Shown piece after piece: positions 8,348 to 17,411 of a stretch of 64,000 nucleotides of DNA; position 1 is the stretch's first letter; the number at the start of each line of letters is the position of its first letter. The notes under the pieces were generated by a model that made no database searches, was not told the origin of the DNA, and worked only from the letters and a program-made list of their open reading frames with translations. This stretch comes from Lachnospiraceae bacterium UBA3689 (lineage in GTDB: Bacteria; Bacillota; Clostridia; Lachnospirales; Lachnospiraceae), in NCBI GenBank assembly GCA_002371465.1, contig DFIU01000007.1, positions 42,095-106,094 on the forward strand. The letters are read 5' to 3'. Both the position numbers and the translations under genes were made by a program.

Positions 8348-9290
8348 AGAATTACTGCAGGGGAAGATCCGCAGGATCGGGATCGCCGGTCATGTCAACC
8401 CTGACGGGGACTGCATCGGATCGACGACGGCTCTCTTTTTGTACCTCAGAAAAAATCATCCCAAGATCAAGGTGGACCTCTACCTGGAACTGCCCAAGCA
8501 GGCCCTGCGGACCCTGAAGGGGTTTGGAGAATCCAGGCAGACGGCAAATGAGGACCACATCTACGACCTCTTCTTCACCTGCGATGTCAGCAGCCGGGAC
8601 CGGATCGGGGTCGCCGGCGACCTGTTTGAACAGGCGAACCGCACCGTCTGCATCGACCACCATGTGAGTAATCCGGGCTTTGCCGATGTCAACCACATTG
8701 TGCCCGACGCCAGCTCCTGCGCGGAAGTGCTGACGGACCTGATGGCTCTTGACAAGATCGATCAGGACATCGCGGAGTCTCTCTATACGGGGATCATCCA
8801 TGATTCGGGAGTTTTCCAGTACAGCAACACCAGTCCCCACACCATGCGGTGCGCGGCGAACCTGATGGAGAAGGGTTTTGATCACAACAAGCTGATCGAC
8901 GACTCCTTTAACAAGAGGACCTTCCGCCAGAACCGGATCCTGGGCTATGCCCTTGAAAAGGCGGAGCAGGCATTTGACGGTCAGGTCGTGGTCAGCTCCA
9001 TCTCTCTTGAGGAAATGGAAGAGTATGAGGTGACCCAGCAGGACCTCGATATGGTCGTCTCCCAGCTAAGGCTGACCGAAGGGGCGGAAGTGGCCGTCTT
9101 TGTCTATGAGAAGGAGACGGGCCAATTCAAGGTGTCCCTTAGGAGCAATTCCTACTTTGATGTCTCAGAGGCGGCTGCTGTCTTTGGCGGCGGCGGTCAT
9201 GTCCACGCGGCGGGCTGTTCCGGCGAGGGATCGGCAGATCAGGTTATCGCCAGGATCCTTTCGGAAATAGAAAAGAGGCTCCATGGTTAA
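8334..9290 (+). CDS. nrnA: DHH/DHHA1 phosphoesterase, NrnA-like oligoribonuclease / pAp phosphatase
   Basis: 318 residues. NrnA proteins degrade short RNA and often dephosphorylate pAp; the cytosolic enzyme uses Mn2+. Motifs: GHVNPDGDCIGST (about 16-28), the DHH motif IDHHVSNPGFAD (about 107), and the DHHA1 substrate-binding loop GGGGHVHAAGC (about 284-294). Position between rbfA and truB is the standard Firmicute arrangement. Overlaps rbfA by 14 bases and truB by 8. Substrate is inferred from family and context. Confidence 0.9.
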   Translation: MENIEELLQGKIRRIGIAGHVNPDGDCIGSTTALFLYLRKNHPKIKVDLYLELPKQALRTLKGFGESRQTANEDHIYDLFFTCDVSSRDRIGVAGDLFEQANRTVCIDHHVSNPGFADVNHIVPDASSCAEVLTDLMALDKIDQDIAESLYTGIIHDSGVFQYSNTSPHTMRCAANLMEKGFDHNKLIDDSFNKRTFRQNRILGYALEKAEQAFDGQVVVSSISLEEMEEYEVTQQDLDMVVSQLRLTEGAEVAVFVYEKETGQFKVSLRSNSYFDVSEAAAVFGGGGHVHAAGCSGEGSADQVIARILSEIEKRLHG

Positions 9291-10221
9291 CGGAGTGATC
9301 AATGTCAGAAAAGAAAAGGGGATCACCTCCTTCGGCGTCGTTTCCAGACTTCGGAAGATCTTTAACCAGAAGAAAATCGGACACACAGGCACGCTTGATC
9401 CGGATGCGGAGGGCGTGCTTCCTGTTTGTCTGGGGAGGGCGACCCACCTGGTCGAAGATTTGAGCCGGGGCACCAAGAGCTACCGGGCTGTCCTGCTTCT
9501 GGGCAGGGAGACCGATACCCAGGACGCAGGCGGCACGGTTGTCAAAGACCTGCCGGTGACGATCCCTGAGGAAGAGGTAAGAGCTGTCGTCTCTTCCTTT
9601 ATTGGGAAACAGCAGCAGCTGCCGCCCATGTACAGCGCCATTAAGATCGGGGGCAAAAAGCTGGTGGACCTGGCGCGCAAGGGCGTCGAGATCGAACGGC
9701 CGACGAGGGAAGTCGAATTTTTTGATATCCGTATCCTTGACCTTGACCTGCCGGAGGTGACCATCGATGTCACCTGCAGCCACGGGACCTATATCCGCAC
9801 CCTCTGCCACGATATCGGAAGGAAGCTTAGCTGCGGGGGCTGTATGAAGTCCCTGCTTCGGACCAGGGTGGAGGACTTCTCCCTGGATGACGCCCTGACC
9901 CTGGAGGAGATTGCGGCTCAAAAGGAACGGGAAGATGAAGCGAATGAGGTCGGCCAGCCCTACAGTTTTATGATCCCCATCGACCATTTCTATCGGGACC
10001 TGCCGTATCTGATCCTGCCGGAGGACCTGACCGGGTCAGCGGTCAACGGCAATGGGCTTATGGCTAAACGGATTCCCGGAAGTGAGAACTTAAGGGAGGG
10101 AGACCGGGTCCGCCTCTACACGGCGGATGGGGACTTCCTCGGCGTCTACCGGCGGCAGGGACCGCTCTTACGCCTCTTGAAATATTTTTATGATCCGGGA
10201 CAGAATCGGCTGGAGCGCTGA
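9283..10221 (+). CDS. truB: tRNA pseudouridine(55) synthase
   Basis: 312 residues. Makes pseudouridine 55 in the T-loop of tRNAs. The catalytic aspartate is Asp39 in HTGTLDPDAEGVLP; other family segments are KSYRA, LPPMYSAIKIGGKKL and CSHGTYIRTLCHDIG. The C-terminal part contains a PUA-like region (VRLYTADGDFLGVYR). Overlaps nrnA by 8 bases; ribF follows after 17 bases. Confidence 0.96.
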   Translation: MVNGVINVRKEKGITSFGVVSRLRKIFNQKKIGHTGTLDPDAEGVLPVCLGRATHLVEDLSRGTKSYRAVLLLGRETDTQDAGGTVVKDLPVTIPEEEVRAVVSSFIGKQQQLPPMYSAIKIGGKKLVDLARKGVEIERPTREVEFFDIRILDLDLPEVTIDVTCSHGTYIRTLCHDIGRKLSCGGCMKSLLRTRVEDFSLDDALTLEEIAAQKEREDEANEVGQPYSFMIPIDHFYRDLPYLILPEDLTGSAVNGNGLMAKRIPGSENLREGDRVRLYTADGDFLGVYRRQGPLLRLLKYFYDPGQNRLER

Positions 10222-10238
10222 AGTAAGGATAGAAAACC

Positions 10239-11162
10239 ATGGAAATTATCAAAGAACTGAAAGGGTTTGAACTGGACGGCAGGGGAGTCGTGACGATCGG
10301 GAAGTTTGACGGTCTGCATCTGGGGCACCAGGCTTTGATCAGGCGGGCGGTAGAAGAGACCCTGTCCTTAAGGGAGCGGGGCGTAAAGGCAAGGACCGTC
10401 GTCTTCGCCTTCGATGTCTCTCCTGTTATGCTGCTGACCAAAAAGGAGCGGAGGGCCATGCTGGAAGACCTGGGCGTCGATACCCTGATCGAATGTTCCT
10501 TCGGACCCAGGATCATCACTCTGTCGGCGGAGGATTTTGTCCGGGACATCCTGGTCCGTCAGCTGCACACAGCCTATGTCGTCGTCGGGCGGGACTTCCG
10601 CTTCGGTTATGAGCGGCGGGGCGATGCGGATCTTTTAAAGGACCTGGGGGCAAAGTTTGATTTTGGTTTAGCCGCCCTCCCCGATGTCATGGACGGCAAC
10701 CGCAAGGTCTCCAGTTCCGTCATCAAGGCAGAGCTGGCTGCCGGTCACATGGACCGGGTCAACCGCCTTTTGGGCTATCCCTTCAGCGTGACGGGCAAGA
10801 TCATCCACGGTCAGCAGGTGGGACGGACCATAGGCGTTCCGACTGCCAATATCAAGCCCAGTAAACACAAGCTGCTGCCTCCCAACGGGGTCTATGCGGC
10901 GGAGGCAGAGGTCAATGGGCGTATCTGTCGGGGCGTGACGGATATCGGCACCAAGCCCACTGTCGACGGTCAATTCGTCGGTGTGGAAACCTACCTCTTT
11001 GATTTCAGCGGCGATATCTACGGAGAGAAGCTGACGGTTCGTCTCCTTGAGTTTACCAGACCGGAGAAAAAGTTCGATTCGCTTGAAGAGCTAAAGAAGC
11101 AGATCGCCCGGGATTCGGTCGACGCCAGGACCTATTTTGCGGAAGGCGCAAAAAATGGATAA
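10239..11162 (+). CDS. ribF: Bifunctional riboflavin kinase / FAD synthetase
   Basis: 307 residues. Converts riboflavin to FMN and then FAD. The N-terminal nucleotidyltransferase half carries IGKFDGLHLGHQAL (about 20-34) and VVGRDFRFGYERRGDADLL; the C-terminal kinase half carries GRTIGVPTANIKP (about 196-208), NGVYAAEA and GVETYLFDFSGDIYG. Last gene of the rimP-to-ribF run; rpsO has its own promoter just downstream. Start is the first ATG after truB, preceded by AAGGATAG. Confidence 0.96.
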   Translation: MEIIKELKGFELDGRGVVTIGKFDGLHLGHQALIRRAVEETLSLRERGVKARTVVFAFDVSPVMLLTKKERRAMLEDLGVDTLIECSFGPRIITLSAEDFVRDILVRQLHTAYVVVGRDFRFGYERRGDADLLKDLGAKFDFGLAALPDVMDGNRKVSSSVIKAELAAGHMDRVNRLLGYPFSVTGKIIHGQQVGRTIGVPTANIKPSKHKLLPPNGVYAAEAEVNGRICRGVTDIGTKPTVDGQFVGVETYLFDFSGDIYGEKLTVRLLEFTRPEKKFDSLEELKKQIARDSVDARTYFAEGAKNG

Positions 11163-11191
11163 AAATAGCGGGTCTGCCTGTCATCCCGCAA

Positions 11192-11221
11192 TTGACAAGT
11201 ATGCCGCCCCTTTGTTATACT
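11192..11221 (+). promoter_or_regulatory. Promoter of rpsO
   Basis: -35 TTGACA (11192-11197, consensus), 18-base spacer, -10 TATACT (11216-11221). About 100 bases of leader follow before rpsO, enough for an autoregulatory S15-binding structure, though none is recognised with confidence. Confidence 0.7.
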
Positions 11222-11328
11222 TTTAGTCGCTGCGGATCAGCAGCGGATATCTTACCTTCATTCAGGAAATGGCGTCTCCAACCCTTCCTTAATGAACGGC
11301 AAATCTTAAGTTTAAGGAGGAAACACAA

Positions 11329-11595
11329 ATGATTACCAAAGAGAAAAAAGCAGAGATCATGAAGGAGTTCGCAAGATCGGAAGGCGATACCGGTTCACCG
11401 GAAGTTCAGGTTGCGGTTCTGACAGAGCGGATCAACGAGCTGACGGAGCATTTAAGACACAACATGAAGGATCATCATTCCAGACGCGGTCTTCTGAAGA
11501 TGGTTGGTCAGAGAAGAAACCTTCTCGGCTACCTTAAGAACAAGGACATCGAAAGATATCGTGCCCTGATCGAAAAGCTCGGACTCAGAAAATAA
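11329..11595 (+). CDS. rpsO: 30S ribosomal protein S15
   Basis: 88 residues, exactly typical. Primary 16S rRNA-binding protein of the 30S platform. Clear signature: [37 protein letters not shown] and [11 protein letters not shown]. Strong AAGGAGG precedes ATG. Flanked by its own promoter and a terminator, and followed by pnp, the common rpsO-pnp pairing. Confidence 0.98.
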   Translation: MITKEKKAEIMKEFARSEGDTGSPEVQVAVLTERINELTEHLRHNMKDHHSRRGLLKMVGQRRNLLGYLKNKDIERYRALIEKLGLRK

Positions 11596-11601
11596 TCAAA
11601 A

Positions 11602-11634
11602 GGGAGGGGCAGGTTTTTCCTGTCCCCTTTTTTG
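11602..11634 (+). terminator. Intrinsic terminator after rpsO
   Basis: GGGGCAGG and CCTGTCCC form an 8-bp stem (one G-U) around a short U-rich loop, followed by a run of T. Read-through into pnp may still occur, since no clear separate pnp promoter is visible. Confidence 0.8.
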
Positions 11635-11688
11635 TGTTCATCTAAAGAAAATGCACCATGTTAAGCCCAATCGGGCAGAAGGAGAAGA

Positions 11689-13839
11689 ATGGGAGATTAC
11701 AAGAGTTATTCAATGGAAATCGGCGGCAGAACCCTGACCGTTGAAATCGGCCGCGTCGCCAAGCAGGCGAACGGCGCCTGCCTCATGCACTACGGAGATA
11801 CGGTGGTCCTGTCGACCGCAACCGCTTCCAAAAAGCCCAGAGAGGGCGTGGACTTTTTCCCGCTTTCCGTAGACTTTGATGAGAAGATGTACGCAGTCGG
11901 CAAGTTCCCGGGCGGCTTTAATAAGCGGGAGGGCAAGGCGTCCACCCACGCCGTTCTGACCAGCCGTGTCATTGACCGCCCCATGCGGCCGCTGTTCCCC
12001 AAGGACTACCGGAACGACGTCACTTTAAATGATATGGTCATGTCCGTCGACCCGGAGTGCGATCCGGAGATTCCGGCTATGCTGGGTTCCTCCCTTGCGA
12101 CTTCCATTTCCGATATCCCCTTTGACGGTCCCTGCGCCATGACCCAGCTGGGCCTCATCGATGGCGAGTGGATCATCAACCCGGGCTATGAGCAGAAGTC
12201 AAAATCCGACCTCGCCCTGACCGTCGCGTCCACCAGAGAGAAGGTCATCATGATCGAAGCCGGCGCCAATGAGCTGACCGATGATCAGATGATCGAAGCG
12301 ATCTATGTCTGCGACGATCAGAACAAGAAGATCATCGAATTCTTTGACAAGATCGTGGCGGAGACCGGCAAGCCCAAGCACGACTACCAACACTACGGAG
12401 TTCCGGCTGAGGTCAATGAAGCGCTGATGAAACTCTGCCCGCCGGAAGAGATGGAGCAGGTTGTCTTCACGGACGACAAGCAGACCCGGGAGAATAACGT
12501 TGCGGAAGTCCGCGCTAAGTTTGAAGAACAGTACGGCAGCAATGATGAGTGGATGGCGGCGATTGACGACGCCCTCTACCAGTATGAGAAGAAGACGGTT
12601 CGGAAGATGATCCTCAAGGACCACAAGAGACCGGACGGTCGTGACATTAAGGAGATCCGTCCGCTGGCAGCTGAGATCGACCTGATCCCGAGAGCCCACG
12701 GCTCTGCCATGTTCACCCGTGGTCAGACCCAGATCTGCGACTGCGTAACCTTAGCTCCCCTGTCCGAAGCCCAGAAGGTAGAAGGACTCGATCCCTTCAT
12801 CACCAAGAAGCGGTACATACATCAGTACAATTTCCCGTCCTACTCTGTCGGTGAGACCAAGCCGTCCAGAGGACCGGGACGCCGCGAGATCGGTCACGGT
12901 GCTTTAGCTGAGCGCGCCCTGGTTCCGGTTCTTCCGTCTGAAGAGGAGTTCCCCTACGCCATCCGCGCCGTATCCGAGACCTTTGAGTCAAATGGATCGA
13001 CCTCCCAGGCTTCCATCTGCGCCTCTTCCATGGCACTCATGGCAGCGGGCGTTCCGATCAAGAAGAGCGTTGCCGGCATTTCCTGCGGTCTGGTGACCGG
13101 CGAGACCGATGACGACTATATCGTTCTGACCGATATCCAGGGTCTTGAGGACTTCTTCGGCGATATGGACTTTAAGGTGGCAGGTACCCACGACGGCATC
13201 ACAGCGATCCAGATGGATATTAAGATCCACGGTCTGACCCGGGAAATCGTGGAGAAGGCGATCCGCCAGACCCATGAGGCCCGGGAATACATCCTGTTCC
13301 AGGTTATGGAGCCGGTTATTTCCCAGCCGAGAGCGGAAGTTTCCAAGTACGCGCCCAAGATCATCCAGATGAAGATCAATCCGGAGAAGATCGGCGAAGT
13401 CGTCGGCCAGAGAGGCAAGACCATCAACACCCTGATCGATACCTACGGCGTTCAGATCGACATCGACGACGACGGCTCTGTCTCCATCAGCGGCACGGAT
13501 AAGGATCAGATGGAACAGGCTGAGAAGGCGATTGAAATCATCGTCTCCGAGTTCCAGAAGGATCAGATCCTGACCGGTAAGGTTGTCTCCATCAAGGAAT
13601 TCGGTGCTTTTTTGGAGTTCGCTCCGGGCAAGGAGGGTATGGTCCATATCTCCAAGATTGCCAATACCCGCATCAATAAGGTAGAAGATGTCCTGCATCT
13701 GGGCGATGTGGTCCGCGTCATCTGCCTGGGCAAGGACAAGATGGGAAGAATCTCCTTCTCCATCAAGGACTGCCCCAGGGAAGAGCCTGATGTCGATACG
13801 GTCGGCAGAATCGTCGCTTCCGCAGGTCCGGAAGACTGA
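11689..13839 (+). CDS. pnp: Polyribonucleotide nucleotidyltransferase (PNPase)
   Basis: 716 residues. Phosphorolytic 3'-5' exoribonuclease. Domain order: RNase PH-like domain 1 (1-230), helical linker, RNase PH-like domain 2 (about 310-540) with PSRGPGRREIGHGALAERAL, KH domain (INPEKIGEVVGQRGKTINTLI, about 563-583) and S1 domain (about 625-695, GKVVSIKEFGAFLEFAPGKEG). AAGGAG before ATG. dut follows after five bases, so the two are cotranscribed. Confidence 0.97.
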   Translation: MGDYKSYSMEIGGRTLTVEIGRVAKQANGACLMHYGDTVVLSTATASKKPREGVDFFPLSVDFDEKMYAVGKFPGGFNKREGKASTHAVLTSRVIDRPMRPLFPKDYRNDVTLNDMVMSVDPECDPEIPAMLGSSLATSISDIPFDGPCAMTQLGLIDGEWIINPGYEQKSKSDLALTVASTREKVIMIEAGANELTDDQMIEAIYVCDDQNKKIIEFFDKIVAETGKPKHDYQHYGVPAEVNEALMKLCPPEEMEQVVFTDDKQTRENNVAEVRAKFEEQYGSNDEWMAAIDDALYQYEKKTVRKMILKDHKRPDGRDIKEIRPLAAEIDLIPRAHGSAMFTRGQTQICDCVTLAPLSEAQKVEGLDPFITKKRYIHQYNFPSYSVGETKPSRGPGRREIGHGALAERALVPVLPSEEEFPYAIRAVSETFESNGSTSQASICASSMALMAAGVPIKKSVAGISCGLVTGETDDDYIVLTDIQGLEDFFGDMDFKVAGTHDGITAIQMDIKIHGLTREIVEKAIRQTHEAREYILFQVMEPVISQPRAEVSKYAPKIIQMKINPEKIGEVVGQRGKTINTLIDTYGVQIDIDDDGSVSISGTDKDQMEQAEKAIEIIVSEFQKDQILTGKVVSIKEFGAFLEFAPGKEGMVHISKIANTRINKVEDVLHLGDVVRVICLGKDKMGRISFSIKDCPREEPDVDTVGRIVASAGPED

Positions 13840-13844
13840 TCGGT

Positions 13845-14282
13845 ATGAAAATACAGGTAAAAAAGCTCACGGATACGGCAAAACTGCCGACGCGCGGAAG
13901 CGCTTCGGCAGCCGGCTATGATCTCTATGCGGATTTGAAAGAGGAGACTGAGATTGGTCCCGGGGAGACAAAAATGCTCCCGACCGGTCTTTCCATGGAG
14001 CTGCCGGAGGGCTACTTCGGAGCCATCTTCGCAAGATCGGGGCTGGCGATGAAAGAGGGACTGCGTCCCGGCAACTGCGTCGGCGTCGTGGACTCGGATT
14101 ACCGGGGGCCCTTTCTGATCGGGCTCCACAATGACAGCAGTGTCGTCCGCACCATAGAGCCGGGAGAGCGAATCGCCCAGCTGGTGGTCATGCCCTATCT
14201 GCCGGTGGAATTTGAAGAGGCGGATTCCTTAAGCACGACCGAGCGGGGCACGAACGGTTTCGGATCGACCGGAAAAAAATAA
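13845..14282 (+). CDS. dut: Deoxyuridine 5'-triphosphate nucleotidohydrolase (dUTPase)
   Basis: 145 residues. Hydrolyses dUTP to dUMP and PPi, keeping uracil out of DNA and supplying thymidylate synthesis. All five trimeric dUTPase motifs are visible: SASAAGYDL (I), ARSGLA (II), GVVDSDYRG (III), GERIAQLV (IV) and the Gly-rich C-terminal arm RGTNGFGSTG (V). Starts five bases after pnp; ends at a bidirectional terminator shared with the convergent DUF1292 gene. Confidence 0.96.
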   Translation: MKIQVKKLTDTAKLPTRGSASAAGYDLYADLKEETEIGPGETKMLPTGLSMELPEGYFGAIFARSGLAMKEGLRPGNCVGVVDSDYRGPFLIGLHNDSSVVRTIEPGERIAQLVVMPYLPVEFEEADSLSTTERGTNGFGSTGKK

Positions 14283-14330
14283 ATCGTTCAAGAGATCGGA
14301 ATAAGCCGGTCGGAATTGGATCGATACAGG

Positions 14331-14357
14331 AAAAGCAGGGGAGAGTCCCCTGCTTTT
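14331..14357. terminator. Bidirectional terminator between dut and the DUF1292 gene
   Basis: AAAAGCAGGGG (14331-14341) pairs perfectly with CCCCTGCTTTT (14347-14357) around a 5-base loop, with T runs on both strands. It sits exactly between two convergent genes. Confidence 0.88.
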
Positions 14358-14368
14358 TTGTATCAATC

Positions 14369-14692
14369 TTAAGTTTCTTCCGAAGCGTCCGCTTCTTCAA
14401 ATTCCTGCTGGTCCAGCATCTCGTCGAAGGCGTCAGCGGCAGCTTCATATTCCTCATCGTCATCGATGTTCTGGAGTTCAGGATCCTGGTCCTCGCCGTG
14501 GTCGATGTAGCGGTAGAGATAGACTTCGGAATCCTCATCGGGCTCGCCGTCGTCGCCTAAGGGCAGCAGGGCGATGTATTCATTTTCGGCAGCCGGGTAG
14601 ATGGAAAGAATCATGCATTCCACTTCCTGGTCGTCTTCAAGGGTCAAAGTGACAGTTCCGAGTCCTTCGGTCATGTTGGTATCTTCAGCCAT
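14369..14692 (-). CDS. DUF1292 domain protein
   Basis: 107 residues, acidic. Matches the DUF1292 pattern found across Firmicutes: VTLTLEDDQEVECMILSIY followed by EYIALLPL and SEVYLYRY. The last 45 residues are almost entirely acidic (DDDEEYEAAADAFDEML). Function unknown; in many Firmicutes relatives sit near yqgF/yrzL-type genes, which is not the case here. AAAGGAGG precedes the ATG on the - strand. A good promoter lies at 14732-14760. Confidence 0.85.
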   Translation of the reverse strand: MAEDTNMTEGLGTVTLTLEDDQEVECMILSIYPAAENEYIALLPLGDDGEPDEDSEVYLYRYIDHGEDQDPELQNIDDDEEYEAAADAFDEMLDQQEFEEADASEET

Positions 14693-14731
14693 AAGGGGCC
14701 TCCTTTTTGAATGGTTTTGAACGTTATTGTC

Positions 14732-14760
14732 AGAATAGCAGAAAGAGAACCAATCCGCAA
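14732..14760 (-). promoter_or_regulatory. Promoter of the DUF1292 gene
   Basis: On the - strand: -35 TTGCGG (14755-14760), 17-base spacer, extended -10 TGC-TATTCT (14732-14737). Confidence 0.6.
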
Positions 14761-14783
14761 TCGGAATGTCAGTGAATCAGATG

Positions 14784-14812
14784 ATGAAATCTGAGCCCAA
14801 AAAGACTATAAT
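14784..14812 (+). promoter_or_regulatory. Promoter of the GH13-like / DUF5662 / ftsW run
   Basis: -10 TATAAT (14807-14812, consensus) with a weak -35 ATGAAA (14784-14789) at 17 bases. It precedes the GH13-like gene by about 110 bases. Confidence 0.45.
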
Positions 14813-14920
14813 AATTCTGTATCTCTTTGCTGGTTAAGAATCTGCGGAGATGACGCATTCGGCTTGGGAAATTAAAACAATGAGGTCCCCGGCTAAGAAT
14901 GAGGAATCGGAGGAGTGAAG

Positions 14921-16774
14921 ATGGGACTTGATGAACTTGGCATAAGACTCGGCGATCCGGAGATTCTTGGAGCGAGGGCGATTCCGGGCGGTATGAATTT
15001 TGCCGTGGAAGTGCCGGACGATGAAGAGGCGGAGCTGGTACTGGTGGGTGTAAAGGGGCAGGAGCGGAACATACCCCTTCCGGCCAAGGACCGGATTGGG
15101 GAGATCAGCGCCATTCGTGTCGACGGCTTAAGACCGGAGGAGACCGGCTATTACTATCTGATCGGGGGGAAGAAGATCCTCGATCCCTACGCCGGGGAGA
15201 TTGTGGACGGACTCTGCCGCTGTGTCAGGCAGGATTTTGACTGGCAGGGGGATATCTCTCCCAGGATTCCTCTTCATGAGATGACGATCTATAAGCTCCA
15301 TGTCCGCGGCTTTACCAGGAAGGCAAAGTCCGGCGTCAAGGCGAGGGGAACCTTCCGCGGCGTGACGGAAAAGATCGGCTATATCAAGGGACTGGGTTTT
15401 AACACGGTCGAGTTTATGCCCATCTATGAGTGGGACGACAGCTTGAGCGTTATGCCCCCCTTTGCCAAGGCGACACCGGCTGGGGTCAGCATCGACAAGG
15501 TCACCTCTCCCCGCAATTACTGGGGCTATGCGGACCATAATTTTTACTTTGCCCCCAAGCAGAAGTTTTCCTACGGCAAAGACTCTGTCCGGGAGGTCAA
15601 GGAAATGGTCCGCGCCTTCCATAAGGCGGGGATGGAAGTGGTGATGGAAATCTATGTTCCGGAGCGGACCTCTCCTATGGAGGCGTATCAGGCTGTCCGC
15701 TACTGGAAGAGGGTCTATCATATCGACGGCTTCCGCTTCGTCGGATCCGGCGTTCCCATGGAGGCTTTGATCCGGGATCCTATGCTCAAGTCGACCAAGC
15801 TGGTCTTTGACTACATTGATACCGGCTGGGTCTATGGGGGGCGAGTCCCCAGGCATAAGAACCTGCTCGAATCCAATCAGTCCTTTATGGAAAATGCCAG
15901 ACGTTTCCTGAAGGGGGACGAGGGTCAGGTTTCGGACTTCACCGAACATTTAAGGCGGCAGCCGGATGAGATCGGCATCGTCAACTTTATGGCTGCGGTC
16001 AATGGCTTTACTCTGGCGGATTCTGTCTCCTATGACTGGAAACACAATGAAGCAAATGGCGAGGATAACCAGGACGGAACCGAATTCAACTATACCTGGA
16101 ACTGCGGGGCAGAAGGAAAATCCCGCAAAAAGGCGGTCATAAGGCTTCGGGCAAAGCAGATTCGCAACGCCCTGACCTACCTTTTGATGGCGCAGGGTGT
16201 CCCCATGCTGCTGGCGGGTGATGAAAACGGCAACAGCCAGGACGGCAACAACAACGCCTATTCCAGTGACAACAGCGTAGGCTGGCTCGATTGGGGCAGC
16301 AGCAAGGCGGACCTTGCTCTGACGGACTTTGTCCGCAAGATGCTGGCCTTTCGGAAGGCTCACCCCATCCTGCACATGGAAAAGGCGTTAAAGGGGATCG
16401 ATTATAAGAATATCGGCTATCCGGATATTTCCTACCATGACTCCAAGGCCTGGGTTTCCAATACCGATCGCGGGGCGAGGAGCGTGGGCGTCCTCTACTG
16501 CGGACTCTACGCAAAAAAGAGCGATGGGACGCCGGATGATTTTATCTATGCCGCCTTCAACGCCTATTGGGAAAGCCACGTCTTTGGTCTTCCCAACCTG
16601 CCGGCGGGCTACAAGTGGCACCTGGTCGTCAATACCGCAGCGGAGGCGGGGCAGGAGTTTACCGAGCCCTCCGGGAAAAATGCGGTCGCCGATCAGAAAC
16701 TGTTGATGGCAGAGCCGCGGTCCGTGCTGATCTTAGTCGGCAGCAGGACGGACGGGGAAACAGATGATGAATAA
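14921..16774 (+). CDS. GH13 isoamylase/debranching-like protein lacking the catalytic residues
   Basis: 617 residues with the fold of bacterial glycogen debranching enzymes (GlgX/isoamylase): N-terminal CBM48-like region, then TIYKLHVRGFT, GYIKGLGFNTVEFMPIYEW, NYWGYADHNFYFAPK, HNEANGEDNQDGTEFNYTWN and QGVPMLLAGDENGNSQDGNNN. Against the known family every catalytic position is changed: the nucleophile Asp of GFRFD is Val (GFRFV, codon 15740), the acid/base Glu region is FDYID (near 15809), and the His-Asp of region IV is Val-Asn (AVNGFT, near 16001); region I DVVYNH reads MEIYVP. Hydrolysis is therefore unlikely; a glycan-binding or scaffold role is inferred. ATG at 14921 chosen because GGAGGAG is six bases upstream; a GTG at 14915 would overlap that site. 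Confidence 0.85.
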   Translation: MGLDELGIRLGDPEILGARAIPGGMNFAVEVPDDEEAELVLVGVKGQERNIPLPAKDRIGEISAIRVDGLRPEETGYYYLIGGKKILDPYAGEIVDGLCRCVRQDFDWQGDISPRIPLHEMTIYKLHVRGFTRKAKSGVKARGTFRGVTEKIGYIKGLGFNTVEFMPIYEWDDSLSVMPPFAKATPAGVSIDKVTSPRNYWGYADHNFYFAPKQKFSYGKDSVREVKEMVRAFHKAGMEVVMEIYVPERTSPMEAYQAVRYWKRVYHIDGFRFVGSGVPMEALIRDPMLKSTKLVFDYIDTGWVYGGRVPRHKNLLESNQSFMENARRFLKGDEGQVSDFTEHLRRQPDEIGIVNFMAAVNGFTLADSVSYDWKHNEANGEDNQDGTEFNYTWNCGAEGKSRKKAVIRLRAKQIRNALTYLLMAQGVPMLLAGDENGNSQDGNNNAYSSDNSVGWLDWGSSKADLALTDFVRKMLAFRKAHPILHMEKALKGIDYKNIGYPDISYHDSKAWVSNTDRGARSVGVLYCGLYAKKSDGTPDDFIYAAFNAYWESHVFGLPNLPAGYKWHLVVNTAAEAGQEFTEPSGKNAVADQKLLMAEPRSVLILVGSRTDGETDDE

Positions 16775-17411
16775 GGCATGGGAACATTTTAAGACAATTA
16801 CACACCACCACAACCTGGTCTGCGGCTACTGCTTCCGAGCCGGTCTTTACTGGCAGGGGCTGACCCACGATCTCAGCAAACTGTCCCCGACGGAGTTTAA
16901 GGTCGGAGCCAGGTACTACCAGGGTATCCGCAGTCCCAACAACGCGGAGCGGGAGGACATCGGCCTCTCCACGGCATGGCTGCACCACAAGGGACGGAAC
17001 AAGCACCACTACGAGTACTGGATCGATTATTCCTTTGAACCCGGGTCAAACGGCTTGGGAGGGGCTAAGATGCCCAGAAGGTATGTGGCGGAGATGATCT
17101 TTGACCGGGTCAGCGCCAGCAGGAACTATCTGGGAGACCGGTATACGGATGATCAGCCCCTCCAGTATTTCCTAAGAAGCAAGGACCGTTCCTGGTATAT
17201 CCACCCGACGACCAAGCGGCAGATGGAGTACCTGCTCCGTATGTGGTCGGAGATGGGGGAGGACTACACGATCCGCTATATCAAGAAGGTCTTTTTACGG
17301 AAAGGAACCAAGAAGATCGGCAGTCCAAAGGCAGCGGAAGCGGCAAGACGGATCCGGCTGATGCAGCTGAAAACGAGCGGCGGCCCAACCGTGATCTACC
17401 ATAAGAAATGA
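16764..17411 (+). CDS. DUF5662 family protein
   Basis: 215 residues, rich in His and aromatic residues. It begins MMNKAWEHFKTITHHHNLV and contains AGLYWQGLTHDLSKLSPTEF, followed by LHHKGRNKHHYEYWIDY. The spaced His/Asp residues (HHH, HDLSK, HHKGRNKHH) recall HD-type metal-binding proteins, and the family is named DUF5662 in my recollection. Function unknown. It overlaps the GH13-like gene by 11 bases and ftsW by 4, so the three are translationally coupled. Confidence 0.75.
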   Translation: MMNKAWEHFKTITHHHNLVCGYCFRAGLYWQGLTHDLSKLSPTEFKVGARYYQGIRSPNNAEREDIGLSTAWLHHKGRNKHHYEYWIDYSFEPGSNGLGGAKMPRRYVAEMIFDRVSASRNYLGDRYTDDQPLQYFLRSKDRSWYIHPTTKRQMEYLLRMWSEMGEDYTIRYIKKVFLRKGTKKIGSPKAAEAARRIRLMQLKTSGGPTVIYHKK

